DNA from: Nonomuraea jabiensis | GTDB lineage: Bacteria > Actinomycetota > Actinomycetes > Streptosporangiales > Streptosporangiaceae | Direction: 5' to 3' | NCBI RefSeq assembly: GCF_014204795.1 | Contig: NZ_JACHMB010000001.1 | Location: 5,282,501 to 5,346,500, forward strand | DNA length: 64,000 bases | Part shown: positions 50,948 to 59,792 of the stretch, piece by piece | Layout of the letters: every line of letters starts with the position of its first letter | Numbering within the stretch: position 1 is the first letter of the stretch | Translations under genes and position numbers: made by a program | Notes under the pieces: generated by a model | The model's database searches: none | Told to the model about the DNA's origin: nothing | What the model saw: the letters and a program-made list of their open reading frames with translations, nothing else

Positions 50948-53568
50948 TCCTTGGATACGTGCTCAGCGGCCTGGTCACCGGGGCGATCTTCGCGGTCATG
51001 GGGTCGGGCCTGACGCTGTCGTACGCGGCGACCGGGGTGTTCAACTTCGCCCACGGCGCCGTCGGATTCCTGTCCGCCCTGCTGTTCTACGAGCTCAACC
51101 AGGCGGCCGGGCTGCCCGCGTGGCTGTCGGCCCTGGTGTCGGTGGCACTGTTCGCGCCCGCGCTCGGCTACGTGCTGCACAGGACCATGTTCGGCGGGCT
51201 CGCGCAGGCGGGCGAGACCGCGCAGATCGTCGCCACGATCGGCCTGACGATCGCGCTGCCCGCGCTGGGCCTGCTGGTCGTGGACCTGGCGGGGCTGCCG
51301 AGCGCGGACGCGACCTCGCTGCCGCGCGGCGTCGGCCCGCATCCGGCGCTCTCCTTCGAGGTGCTCGGGGTCCGGCTGGACACCGACCAGCTCATCACGT
51401 TCGGCTTCTCGGCGGTGGCGGCGGCCGGGCTGTGGGCGTTCATGCGGCATTCCCCGTACGGGCTGCGCATGCGGGCCGCCGTGGACCGGCGCCGCCTGGC
51501 CACGCTCCGGGGCATCGACGCGGACGCCACCTCGGCGCTGGCCTGGATGCTCGGCTCGGGACTCGCCGGGCTCGCCGGGGTGCTGGCCGTGTCCGTGCTG
51601 GGGCTGGACGCGACGGCGTACACGGTGCTGCTGTTCGCCTCGGCGACGGCGGCGGTGTTCGGGCGGCTGCGCTCGATCCCGTGGACGTTCGCGGCCGGGC
51701 TCGCGCTCGGCGTGGTCCAGAACCTGGTCGCCGGATACACCGACTTCCTGGAAGAGGTCACCGGGCTGCGCACGGCCGTGCCGGTGATCCTGCTGTTCGC
51801 CGGGCTCGTCCTGCTGAACAGGTCGCGCGAGCGGGTCGCGGGCAGCGCGGCCGAGGACGCGCCCCCGCCCGACCACCTGGCGGGGCTGCCGCCGTGGCGG
51901 CGCAGGATGCCGTGGGCGCTCGGGCTGGCCGCGCTGGCCGGGTTCACCTTCCTCGCCTCCGAGTACTACGTGGGCGTGGCCGCGCAGGGGCTCGTGCTGG
52001 CGCTGATCTTCTGCTCGTTCGTGGTGGTGACCGGGATCGGCGGCATGGTCAACCTGGCCCAGGCCGCCTTCGCCTCGATGGCGGCGCTGACCTGCGGATG
52101 GGCGTTCTCCTCCGGGCTGCCGTTCTTCGTGGCGATCGTGCTGGGCGTGCTGGCGGCCGCCGCCGTGGGGATGCTGGTGGCGCTGCCCGCGCTGCGGCTG
52201 GGCGGGCGGGTGCTGACGCTGGCCACGCTGGCCATGGCGCTGCTGGCCGACCAGGTGCTGTTCCAGGTGGACGCGTTCAGCAACGGGACCATCGGGTGGC
52301 CGGTGCCCGCGCTGGGGCTCGGCTTCGCGGACACCTCCGATCCCCGGGTGCGGGTGGTGGTGCTGCTCGTGCTGATCGGGGCGGTCGCCCTGCTCGTGCG
52401 CAACCTCGAAAGGTCGGCCTCCGGGCGGGCGATCCTCGCCGTCAGGTCGGCCCCCGCCGCCGCGACGACGTCCGGGCTGTCGGCGCCCCGTACCAAGATC
52501 ATGCTTTTCGCGCTGGCGTCGGCGATCGCCGGGCTGGGCGGCGTGCTGTTCGCCGTCTCCAAGGGCTCGATCACCGCCACCGACCTGCCGGCGTTCTCCG
52601 GATTCGTGTGGCTGGCCGTGGTGGTGCTCCAGGGCGTGCGCCGCGTCGGCGGCGCGGTGCTCGGCGGCCTGATCGCGGTGGCCGTGCCCGAACTGCTCGC
52701 CACCTGGGGCGTGTCCGCGCACGTCGGGGCCATCCTGTTCGGGGCCGGCGGCGTGATCCTGGCCAAGCACCCCGACGGGGTGCTCACCCAGCTCGCCGAG
52801 CTCCGCCACCGCCGCCGCACCCCGCCGCCGCCGGTCCCCGAGCCGGTCCCCGAGCCGGGCCCGGCGCCGCCGCCCGTGCCGGTGGACGGGCCGCTGTTCC
52901 GGCTGGAGGGCGTGGTCGCCGGTTACGCGGACTGTACGGTGCTGCGCGGTGTGGACCTGGCCGTCCGGCCCGGCGAGGTGGTCGCGCTGCTCGGCGCCAA
53001 CGGGGCGGGCAAGTCCACGACCTGCGCGGCGGCCGCCGGCGACCTGGCCGTCACCGGCGGCCGGATCGTGCTGGACGGCCAGGACGTCACCGCCTGGCCC
53101 GCGCACCGCAGGGCCCGCGCGGGCATCCTGCTCGCGCCCGAGGGCCGGGGCGTCTTCCCCGGGCTCACGGTGGAGGAGAACCTGCGGACCTGGCTGCCCG
53201 ACCCGGGCCCCGTCTACGAGCGCCTGCCGCAGCTCGCCGAGCGCCGCGCCGTGCTCGCCGGCGCCCTGTCCGGCGGCGAGCAGCAGCTGCTCACGCTGGC
53301 GCCCGCGCTGGTGCGGCCACCCCGGGTGCTCATCGCCGACGAGCCGTCGCTGGGGCTGGCGCCGATGATGGTGCGGCAGGTGTTCGACGTGTTCGCCGAG
53401 CTGCGCTCTCGCGGCGTGGCGCTGCTGCTGGTCGAGGAGAAGGCCACCGAGGCGCTGGCCCTCGCCGACCGGGTGGCGTTCATGCGGCTGGGGCGCGTCA
53501 CCTGGGCGGGGCCGCGCTCGGAAGTGGACAGCGAGCGGCTGACCGCCGCCTACCTGGGGGTGCGGTGA
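50944..53568 (+). CDS. Fused branched-chain-type ABC permease-permease-ATPase (LivH-LivM-LivF)
   Basis: 874 residues in one frame. Residues 1 to about 295 are a LivH permease (GYVLSGLVTGAIFAVMGSGLTLSYAATGVFNFAHGAVGF). About 325-610 are a LivM permease (LVLALIFCSFVVVTGIGGMVNLAQAAFASMAALTCG). A Pro-rich linker (TPPPPVPEPVPEPG) leads to a LivF ATPase (about 645-874) with Walker A LGANGAGKST, APEGRGVFPGLTVEENL, signature LSGGEQQL and Walker B VLIADEPSLG. No frameshift is seen. Normally these are three genes; a three-way fusion is rare. It would make the membrane channel and half of the ATPase pair, the other half being the next gene. Confidence 0.93.
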   Translation: MILGYVLSGLVTGAIFAVMGSGLTLSYAATGVFNFAHGAVGFLSALLFYELNQAAGLPAWLSALVSVALFAPALGYVLHRTMFGGLAQAGETAQIVATIGLTIALPALGLLVVDLAGLPSADATSLPRGVGPHPALSFEVLGVRLDTDQLITFGFSAVAAAGLWAFMRHSPYGLRMRAAVDRRRLATLRGIDADATSALAWMLGSGLAGLAGVLAVSVLGLDATAYTVLLFASATAAVFGRLRSIPWTFAAGLALGVVQNLVAGYTDFLEEVTGLRTAVPVILLFAGLVLLNRSRERVAGSAAEDAPPPDHLAGLPPWRRRMPWALGLAALAGFTFLASEYYVGVAAQGLVLALIFCSFVVVTGIGGMVNLAQAAFASMAALTCGWAFSSGLPFFVAIVLGVLAAAAVGMLVALPALRLGGRVLTLATLAMALLADQVLFQVDAFSNGTIGWPVPALGLGFADTSDPRVRVVVLLVLIGAVALLVRNLERSASGRAILAVRSAPAAATTSGLSAPRTKIMLFALASAIAGLGGVLFAVSKGSITATDLPAFSGFVWLAVVVLQGVRRVGGAVLGGLIAVAVPELLATWGVSAHVGAILFGAGGVILAKHPDGVLTQLAELRHRRRTPPPPVPEPVPEPGPAPPPVPVDGPLFRLEGVVAGYADCTVLRGVDLAVRPGEVVALLGANGAGKSTTCAAAAGDLAVTGGRIVLDGQDVTAWPAHRRARAGILLAPEGRGVFPGLTVEENLRTWLPDPGPVYERLPQLAERRAVLAGALSGGEQQLLTLAPALVRPPRVLIADEPSLGLAPMMVRQVFDVFAELRSRGVALLLVEEKATEALALADRVAFMRLGRVTWAGPRSEVDSERLTAAYLGVR

Positions 53569-53570
53569 GC

Positions 53571-54311
53571 ATGCTGGCCGTGGAGGGCGTGTCGGTGGCG
53601 TTCGGCGGGGTCAGGGCGCTGGACCAGGTGTCGTTCGAGGTCGCGGCGGGTCAGGTGTGCGGCGTGATCGGGCCGAACGGGGCCGGGAAGACGACGCTGT
53701 TCGATGTGGTGTCGGGGCTGCGCCGGCCGAGCGAGGGCCGGGTCAGCGTGGCGGGCCGGGACCTGACCGGGGTGTCCCCGGTCAGGCGGGCCAGGGCCGG
53801 GGTGCGGCGCACGTTCCAGCGGACCCAGGTCTTCGGCCGGCTCACCGTGGCGGGCAACGTGCTGGCCGCGCTCGACTGGCACGGCGGCGGTGGCGGGCTC
53901 GCCGCCGACCTGGTCGGCTGGCCCGCCCGGCGGCGGCTGGAGCGGGAGCGCGGCGAGCGCGTGGCCGAGGTGCTGGAGCTGTGCGGGCTCACCCCGCTGC
54001 GCGACGCGTACGCGGCCGCGCTCCCCGTCGGGCAGCGCCGGCTCGTCGAGCTGGCCAGGGCCCTGGCCGACCGGCCCCGCCTCCTGCTGCTGGACGAGCC
54101 CACCTCGGGCCTGGACGCCTCCCAGACCGCACGCCTGGGAGAGGTCGTCAAGGCCCTGGACACGACCGTGCTGCTGGTCGAGCACGACATGGGCTTCGTC
54201 ATGGACACCTGCGACCGGATCATCGTGCTGGACCTCGGCAAGGTGATCGCCGCCGGCGCGCCGGGCGAGATCCGGGAGGACCCCGTCGTCAGGGCCGCCT
54301 ACCTAGGCTGA
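53571..54311 (+). CDS. livG: Branched-chain-type ABC transporter ATPase
   Basis: 246 residues. LAVEGVSVAFGGVRALDQVSFEVAAGQVCGVIGPNGAGKTTLFDVVSGL holds Walker A; the signature is the LivG-like LPVGQRRLVELARAL; Walker B is LLLLDEPTSGLD; the switch His is in LLVEHDMGFVM. RRTFQRTQVFGRLTVAGNVL is typical of LivG. It pairs with the ATPase half fused to the permeases. ATG 53571; a GTG at 53565 overlapping the previous stop would add two residues. Its stop overlaps the convergent hydrolase gene by 9 bp. Confidence 0.92.
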   Translation: MLAVEGVSVAFGGVRALDQVSFEVAAGQVCGVIGPNGAGKTTLFDVVSGLRRPSEGRVSVAGRDLTGVSPVRRARAGVRRTFQRTQVFGRLTVAGNVLAALDWHGGGGGLAADLVGWPARRRLERERGERVAEVLELCGLTPLRDAYAAALPVGQRRLVELARALADRPRLLLLDEPTSGLDASQTARLGEVVKALDTTVLLVEHDMGFVMDTCDRIIVLDLGKVIAAGAPGEIREDPVVRAAYLG

Positions 54312-55025
54312 GTGGCGCTCGGTGAAGGACAGGATGCGGCGCCAGGAGTCCTGGCACGCCTCCGCCCACTCGGCGTACGTGCGGTCGAAGAACGAGTGCG
54401 GCGCGCCCTCGTAGACGACCTTCTCGTGCTCCGTGCCCACCCGGTCGAGCGCCGCTTCGAACGTCTCGAACTGCTCGGGCGTGGTCGCCGTGTCCGCGCC
54501 CGCGAGCAGCATCAGGAGGGGCGCGCCGGGCCCGGTCGCCGGCTCCTCGATGGCGCGCAGCGCGCCGTAGAAGCCGATGCCGCCCGCCAGGCCGTTCCCC
54601 TCGTACGCCTGCCGCCACGAGTGGGCGCCGCCCATGCAGAAGCCGACCGTGAAGACCGGGCCGTCGAGCTGCTCGGTGGCCGCCCTGGCGTCGGCCCTGA
54701 CGTGCTCGGCCTTGAGCTGCCCGACGTGCTTCATGAAGTCGAAGTCGTCGTCCCGCTCGCCGAGACCCGCCGTGCGGCCGAAGTAGTCGATCGCGATCGT
54801 ACGGAAGCCCGCCTCGGCGAAGCGCACCGCGAGGTCGCGGTAGTACGGGTGCAGCCCGCGCACGTCGGGCAGGATCACCACGCTGCGCCCGTTCGGCTCG
54901 GCGGGCTCGGCCCGGTAGGCGAGCAGGCGGTTGCCGTCGGCGGCCGTCAGCTCTATCTGCTCGTGAGAGGCCACCTCGCCCTGGATCGGCGGTGCGGGCG
55001 GCCTGCTGTCGGTGGAATGGCACAT
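54303..55025 (-). CDS. Dienelactone hydrolase family protein
   Basis: 240 residues. ADGNRLLAYRAEPAEPNGRSVVILPDVRGLHPYYRDLAVRFAEAGFRTIAIDYFGRTAG (about 25-82), the nucleophile Cys in FTVGFCMGGAHSWRQ (about 132), the acid in LAGADTATTPE and the His in GAPHSFFDR complete the Cys-Asp-His triad of dienelactone hydrolases. These open lactones in aromatic breakdown or act as general esterases. The ATG at 55025 lacks a ribosome site. It ends inside the livG stop region. Confidence 0.85.
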   Translation of the reverse strand: MCHSTDSRPPAPPIQGEVASHEQIELTAADGNRLLAYRAEPAEPNGRSVVILPDVRGLHPYYRDLAVRFAEAGFRTIAIDYFGRTAGLGERDDDFDFMKHVGQLKAEHVRADARAATEQLDGPVFTVGFCMGGAHSWRQAYEGNGLAGGIGFYGALRAIEEPATGPGAPLLMLLAGADTATTPEQFETFEAALDRVGTEHEKVVYEGAPHSFFDRTYAEWAEACQDSWRRILSFTERHSA

Positions 55026-55111
55026 GAGGTCAGCATGCCCACCGTGATTCCGGCTATCCAGGTACTCGCAGTGGCAGGATCGACGCCTCCTGGACAGGCA
55101 GACTTGTACCC

Positions 55112-55912
55112 ATGAACCGGGAACTCGGGGCATTTCTCCAGGCCCGCAGGAACGAGGTCACGCCCGAGGACGTGGGGCTGGCGAGCGGGCCGCGCAGGCG
55201 GGTGCGCGGGCTGCGCCGCGAGGAGCTGGCCGAGCTGGCGGGCATCAGCGTCGAATACCTCGTACGCCTCGAACAGGGGCGGACCGCCCAGCCGTCCGCG
55301 TCCGTGATGGAGTCGCTGGCCAGGGCGCTGGACCTGAGCGAGGCCGAGCGGACGCACCTGTTCGACCTGGCCGCGCCGCGGCCCCGCAGGCCGCGGCCGT
55401 CCGGCGGGGTGCGGCGGGAGCTGGTGGAGCTCATCGACCGGATGACCGACATCCCGGCCATGATCTTCGACCACCGGCTCGACCTGCTCGCCTGGAACCG
55501 GCTGGCCGACGCGCTCTTCCCCGGCCTCTGCCGCCCCGGCGCCAACCTGGCCAGGTACAACTTCCTCACCGAGCCCGACCTGTACGCCGACCGCGAGGAG
55601 GTGCTCCGGGCCACGGTCGGGCAGCTCCGCCTCGCCACCGGCCGCCACGCCGACGACCCGGCGCTGACCGCCCTGATCGGCGAGCTGTCGGTGCACAGCC
55701 GGCGCTTCCGCACCCTCTGGGCCGGCCGGGTCGTCAAGGAGCGCACCAACGGGGTCAAGCGGTTCACCCATCCGGTGGTGGGCGAGCTGGCCCTGCGTTA
55801 CGAGACGTTCGACCTGCCGGGCGGATCGGGGCAGCGGCTGAGCCTGCTCCACCCCGAGCCGGGCGGCGCCAACGAGGAGTCGCTGCGGCTGCTCGCTTCC
55901 TGGTCCGCCTAG
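55112..55912 (+). CDS. XRE family regulator with MmyB-like ligand domain
   Basis: 266 residues. Helix-turn-helix RRVRGLRREELAELAGISVEYLVRLEQGRTAQPSASVMESLARAL (about 29-73), then the MmyB-type C-terminal domain (VRRELVELIDRMTDIPAMIFDHRLDLLAWNRLADALF, YETFDLPGGSGQRLSLLHPEPG). These actinobacterial regulators often control a neighbouring oxidoreductase or hydrolase. It is divergent from the dienelactone hydrolase gene 86 bp away, its likely target. The stop overlaps the LysR stop by CTAG (55909-55912). Confidence 0.92.
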   Translation: MNRELGAFLQARRNEVTPEDVGLASGPRRRVRGLRREELAELAGISVEYLVRLEQGRTAQPSASVMESLARALDLSEAERTHLFDLAAPRPRRPRPSGGVRRELVELIDRMTDIPAMIFDHRLDLLAWNRLADALFPGLCRPGANLARYNFLTEPDLYADREEVLRATVGQLRLATGRHADDPALTALIGELSVHSRRFRTLWAGRVVKERTNGVKRFTHPVVGELALRYETFDLPGGSGQRLSLLHPEPGGANEESLRLLASWSA

Positions 55913-56790
55913 TAGGTGGGGGCCGTGCGGAACGCCTCGATGAGGTGGGCGCGTACCCTGGCCACCGCGGGCTTGGCCAGCGCGCCCGAGCGGACGGCCA
56001 GGTAGCCGGTGTTGATCGGGGCCTCGTCCGGCTCGGCCAGCGTGACCAGCGTGCCCGCCGCCAGGTCGCGGCGGCACAGGTAGGCGGGCAGCACGGAGAC
56101 ACCCATCCCGGCTCTGACGGCGCTGAGCACGCCGCGCAGGTCGGGGATGACGACCCGCGCGGCCATCGCGGGCCGCCTGCCGAACACCGAGCGCCAGTAG
56201 CGGCGCACGATGGGCAGGTCCTCGGCGTAGGCCACCAGCGGCACCGCCGCCAGCTCCCTCGGCCCCGCCCCGGCGAGCCCCAGGGACGGGGCGGCGACCA
56301 GCAGGAACTCCTCGTCGTAGAGGGGGTCCGCCTGCACGCCGCGCACCCGGGGCCGGATCGTGGAGATCACCAGGTCCAGGCGCCCGGCCGCGAGGTCCGC
56401 CAGCAGGTCGTCGGACAGCCCGAGCGTCGTGCGGAGCCGCAGCCCGGAGCGCACCAGCGGGGCGAGCATCGGCATCACCTCCTCGCACAGGAACTCGGCG
56501 GGCCCGCCCAGGTGCACGGCCGCGTCCGAGGGCAGCTCCGACTCCACCACCCCGTCCAGGGCGTCCAGCGAGGGGGCCACCCGGCGGGCCAGCTCGTCGG
56601 CGGCGGGCGTGGGCGCCACCCCGCGCGGCAGCCGGTCGAACAGCGGCCGGTCCAGCACCGACTCCAGCGTCCTGACCTGCGCCGTCACGGCCGGCTGCGA
56701 CAGGCCGAGGGTCTGCGCGGCGGCCGTGATGGAGCCGGTCCTGTGCACCGCGAGGAAGGTCCGCAGCAGGTCGAGCGAGAGTGGCGACAT
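55909..56790 (-). CDS. LysR family transcriptional regulator
   Basis: 293 residues. LDLLRTFLAVHRTGSITAAAQTLGLSQPAVTAQVRTLESVLDRPLFDR (about 6-53) is the LysR helix-turn-helix; the rest is the inducer-binding domain. Divergent from the DJ-1/PfpI-type gene 73 bp away, which is probably its target. The intergenic space is AT-rich for this genome and contains GCGATATTTCGC (56812-56823), a plausible LysR half-palindrome. Confidence 0.92.
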   Translation of the reverse strand: MSPLSLDLLRTFLAVHRTGSITAAAQTLGLSQPAVTAQVRTLESVLDRPLFDRLPRGVAPTPAADELARRVAPSLDALDGVVESELPSDAAVHLGGPAEFLCEEVMPMLAPLVRSGLRLRTTLGLSDDLLADLAAGRLDLVISTIRPRVRGVQADPLYDEEFLLVAAPSLGLAGAGPRELAAVPLVAYAEDLPIVRRYWRSVFGRRPAMAARVVIPDLRGVLSAVRAGMGVSVLPAYLCRRDLAAGTLVTLAEPDEAPINTGYLAVRSGALAKPAVARVRAHLIEAFRTAPTY

Positions 56791-56863
56791 ATCACTATTC
56801 TGATACCTAAGGCGATATTTCGCTATTTGTTACTTATGGCGGGCCGGGGCGACGATGGGAGAC

Positions 56864-57532
56864 ATGACCAAGCGCATTCTCATCGCCCTGACCAGCCATG
56901 ACGACCTCGGTGGCGTCGAGCGGACCGGATACTACGTTCCGGAGGCGGCCCACCCCTGGGAGATCTTCCGCAAGGCCGGCTACGAGGTGGACGTCGCCAG
57001 CGTGCGGGGCGGGCAGCCGCCCCAGGACGGGTTCGACGCCGCCGACGAGACCCAGGTGGCCTTCCTTGCCGCGATCGGGGAGCGGGACACCGACCGCCTC
57101 GCGGACGTCGACGCCTCCCGTTACGACGCCGTGCTCTACGCCGGAGGCCACGGCACCATGTGGGACTTCCCCGACGACCCGGACGTCATCCGCGTCGGGC
57201 GCGAGGTGTACGAGCGGGGCGGCGTGGTCGCGGCGGTCTGCCACGGCCCGTCCGCGCTGGTGAACCTGACCCTCTCCGACGGCTCGTACCTGGTGGCGGG
57301 CAAGCGGGTGGCGGCCTTCACCAACGAGGAGGAGCGGCTGCGCGGCGTGGCCGACGTGGTGCCCTTCCTGCTGGCGGACAAGCTGGTCGAGCGTGGCGCC
57401 GAGCACCAGCCGGGCGCCAACTGGCAGGCTCAGGTCGTGGTGGACGGCAGGCTCGCCACCGGCCAGAACCCGGCCAGCGCCGCGCCTCTGGCGGAGCGCG
57501 TCCTCGACGTCCTCGCCGAACGGCGGGACTGA
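56864..57532 (+). CDS. DJ-1/PfpI superfamily protein (class I glutamine-amidotransferase-like)
   Basis: 222 residues. VLYAGGHGTMWDFPDDPDV (about 88-106) and the nucleophile elbow VVAAVCHGPSALVNL (Cys near 125) match Hsp31/glyoxalase-III-like members of DJ-1/PfpI. These detoxify glyoxals or act as stress chaperones. ATG 56864 has GGGAG 3 nt upstream; ATG 56855 would add three residues. Divergent from the LysR gene. Confidence 0.88.
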   Translation: MTKRILIALTSHDDLGGVERTGYYVPEAAHPWEIFRKAGYEVDVASVRGGQPPQDGFDAADETQVAFLAAIGERDTDRLADVDASRYDAVLYAGGHGTMWDFPDDPDVIRVGREVYERGGVVAAVCHGPSALVNLTLSDGSYLVAGKRVAAFTNEEERLRGVADVVPFLLADKLVERGAEHQPGANWQAQVVVDGRLATGQNPASAAPLAERVLDVLAERRD

Positions 57533-57617
57533 GGAGCGCAATCGCCGCCGGATGGCGGTTGTGTGCCACGGCGCGGGCTCTGACCATCGAGGAGTAGCCC
57601 CATGGAAGGGATATCAG

Positions 57618-58583
57618 ATGGCATTCCACCCCAACCTCGACCCGGAGATCCGCGCCTTTCTCGAGCGGACTCCGCTCCCGCAGTTCGACCTGGCGAACCT
57701 GGCGCCCGAGGAGCTGCCCGGGCACCGGGCGCAGGTCAACGCGTTCCTCGCCGCCGCGCCGCCGGCCGACACCGACGTGGTGATCGAGGACCGGCACGTG
57801 CCGGGCCCCGACGGCGCTCCCGACGTGCGGGTACGGATCTACCGCCCGGCGGGCGGCGGCGAGGGGCGGCCGGGTCTGTACTGGATCCACGGCGGCGGGA
57901 TGATCATCGGCACGCCCGAGATCGACGAGGCGATGATGATCGGCTACGTCGAGGAGCTCGGGTGCGTGGCGGTCTCCGTCGACTACCGGCTGGCGCCCGA
58001 GAACCCGCATCCCGCGCCGGTCGAGGACTGCTACGCCGGGCTGGTGTGGACCGCCAAGGCGGCGGGTGAGCTGGGCATCGACCCGGCCAGGATCGCGGTC
58101 GGCGGCGCCAGCGCGGGCGGGGGGCTGGCCGCCGCCACCGTGCTGCTGGCCCGCGACCGGGGCGGCCCCGACGTGGCGTTCCAGCTGCTGGTCTGCCCCA
58201 TGCTGGACGACCGCAACATCACCCCGTCCAGCCACGAGTTCACCGAGGCGGTGGTCTGGGACCGCAGCGCGAACCTCTTCGGCTGGACCGCCCTGCTGGG
58301 CGACCGGATCGGCACCGACGACGTGCCCCCGTACGCGGCTCCCGCCCGGGCCACGGATCTGGCCGGGCTGCCGCCGGCGTTCATCGACGTCGGCGAGCTG
58401 GAGGTGTTCAGGGACGAGGACGTCGACTACGCGCTGCGGCTGTCGCAGGCGGGGGTGTCCACCGAGCTCCACCTCTATCCGGGGGCCTTCCACGGGTTCG
58501 ACGGGATGGTCCCGGACGCCGAGCTGTCGAAGCGGGCGCGGGCGGCCCGGCTGGCGGCGCTCAAGCGGGCGTACGGGCTCTGA
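57618..58583 (+). CDS. Alpha/beta-hydrolase of the hormone-sensitive-lipase type
   Basis: 321 residues. The oxyanion motif is GLYWIHGGGMIIGTPE (about 91-106), the nucleophile elbow AVGGASAGGGLAAA (Ser near 162), the acid in FIDVGELEVFRDED and the His in YPGAFHGFDGM (about 295). Such enzymes are carboxylesterases. AAGGGA stands 7 nt before the ATG. The gene end is copied in the intergenic space that follows. Neighbouring PfpI gene ends 85 bp upstream on the same strand. Confidence 0.9.
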   Translation: MAFHPNLDPEIRAFLERTPLPQFDLANLAPEELPGHRAQVNAFLAAAPPADTDVVIEDRHVPGPDGAPDVRVRIYRPAGGGEGRPGLYWIHGGGMIIGTPEIDEAMMIGYVEELGCVAVSVDYRLAPENPHPAPVEDCYAGLVWTAKAAGELGIDPARIAVGGASAGGGLAAATVLLARDRGGPDVAFQLLVCPMLDDRNITPSSHEFTEAVVWDRSANLFGWTALLGDRIGTDDVPPYAAPARATDLAGLPPAFIDVGELEVFRDEDVDYALRLSQAGVSTELHLYPGAFHGFDGMVPDAELSKRARAARLAALKRAYGL

Positions 58584-58658
58584 GGATTCAAGCGGCCGGG
58601 CTCTGCTCAGACGGGCGTACGGGCTCTGAGGACTTAAGCGGGCTTTGAGCTCAGGCCG
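58567..58658. repeat. 46-bp duplication of the esterase gene 3' end
   Basis: GGGCGTACGGGCTCTGAGGA occurs at 58567 and again at 58613; the alignment continues for about 46 bp per unit (attcaagcgg versus acttaagcgg). The first copy holds the true stop codon; the second lies between it and the convergent PucR gene. Confidence 0.88.
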
Positions 58659-59730
58659 GCGTGCCGGACCTGAGGTTGGCGCGCAGCCGTACCAGGGCGA
58701 GGGCCAGGTGGGCGCGCAGGCGGCCGGCCGCGTCGGCGAGCGAGAAGCCCAGCACGGACTCGGCCCGGGCGATGCGCGCGGCCATCGAGCTGTGGTGCAG
58801 GTGCACGGTGGCCGCCGCACCGCGGACCGAGCCGGCCAGGCACAGCGCCCGCACCGCCGCCAGGGACTCCTCGCCGAGCCGCTCCATCGCCCGGACGTCG
58901 GCCAGCCCCGCGACCGCCGCCTCCGGCAGGTCGGCGAACAGCGCCAGGGCCCCCAGCTCCGACCAGCGCATCACGCGATCGTGCGGGCCGGTGAAGCGGA
59001 GCGCGGTCCGCGCGCCGGCCCACGACTCGGCCGCCCGCGCGCCCGGCAGCTCGGGCCCGATGCCCACCCGCGACCCCTCGGGAAGGTCGCGGGGCAGGGT
59101 GGTCGCCACCAGGACCGCTTCGGTGTCGCCGATCCTGGTGGCGCGCACCTGGTGACCCATGGCGCGCAGGCCGGCGGCCAGTCCCCGGTCCGGCCCCCGG
59201 TCCGGCCCCCGGTCCGGCCCCCGGTCCGGCAGGGCGATCGCCAGGGCCTGCAGCGGGGTGGAGGGGGCGAAGCCGAGCAGGCGCAGGGCGCGGGCGCGTT
59301 CGGTCTCGCCGGTCTCGGCCGACAGCACCAACTCCACCAGCGCGGGGTCCTGGCCCGAGCGCGCGAGCGCGGCCGCGCGTTCCAGGGTGACCTCGGCCGC
59401 CACCGCGTACCGTTCGAGCACGATCTCGTCGAGCCCGTGCGCCGGCCCCTCGCGCTCCATCCAGACCGCCCCGAGCCCGTCGCTCAGCTCCCTGACCTGG
59501 GCCGGGGCCTCGGCGGGCGTGTCCACGGCGCCGTGGGGCGACGTGCGGGTGCGGCGGCCGGTGGCCGCGTCGAGCAGCCCGACCGGGCACTGCGCCAGCC
59601 GGGCCGTGGCCGCGAGCAGCGTGGGCACGCTCACGTGGTCGCGAAGGAGCGAGTCGAAGTAGGCGATCACCCGCACCGCGCTCTCCGCGTCGGCGTCGAG
59701 CGTGGACAGCTTCAGCAGCAGTCCCTGCAT
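58651..59730 (-). CDS. PucR/CdaR-type regulator without N-terminal PucR domain
   Basis: 359 residues. The C-terminus (GAAATVHLHHSSMAARIARAESVLGFSLADAAGRLRAHLALALVRL) is the PucR helix-turn-helix; the rest is a GAF/GGDEF-like ligand part (LKLSTLDADAESAVRVIAYFDSLL). The N-terminal PucR sensor seen in the other two PucR genes of this window is absent. Residues around 168-182 are DRGPDRGPDRGPDRG, made by a 12-bp tandem repeat. ATG 59730 is 7 nt from TAGTCT (TANNNT), so probably leaderless. Divergent from an acyl-CoA dehydrogenase gene 62 bp away. Confidence 0.85.
   Translation of the reverse strand: MQGLLLKLSTLDADAESAVRVIAYFDSLLRDHVSVPTLLAATARLAQCPVGLLDAATGRRTRTSPHGAVDTPAEAPAQVRELSDGLGAVWMEREGPAHGLDEIVLERYAVAAEVTLERAAALARSGQDPALVELVLSAETGETERARALRLLGFAPSTPLQALAIALPDRGPDRGPDRGPDRGLAAGLRAMGHQVRATRIGDTEAVLVATTLPRDLPEGSRVGIGPELPGARAAESWAGARTALRFTGPHDRVMRWSELGALALFADLPEAAVAGLADVRAMERLGEESLAAVRALCLAGSVRGAAATVHLHHSSMAARIARAESVLGFSLADAAGRLRAHLALALVRLRANLRSGTPA
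59185..59230. repeat. In-frame 12-bp tandem repeat, 3.8 copies
   Basis: CCGGTCCGGCCC repeats almost perfectly and encodes four Asp-Arg-Gly-Pro units within the PucR-type gene. Copy number could vary between strains. Confidence 0.9.
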
Positions 59731-59767
59731 GGCCAACAGACTATGTCCGCCAACCGCTGTTCGGGTT

Positions 59768-59786
59768 ACCAAGCGTGCGCTAGGTT
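59768..59786. promoter_or_regulatory. Palindromic operator over the acyl-CoA dehydrogenase -10 box
   Basis: ACCAAGCGTGCGCTAGGT (59768-59785) overlaps TAGGTT (59781-59786), a TANNNT box exactly 6 nt before the GTG at 59793. It differs from the importer site at 49651-49668 at only two positions. A repressor here would shut off the leaderless promoter. Confidence 0.7.
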
Positions 59787-59792
59787 GGTTAT

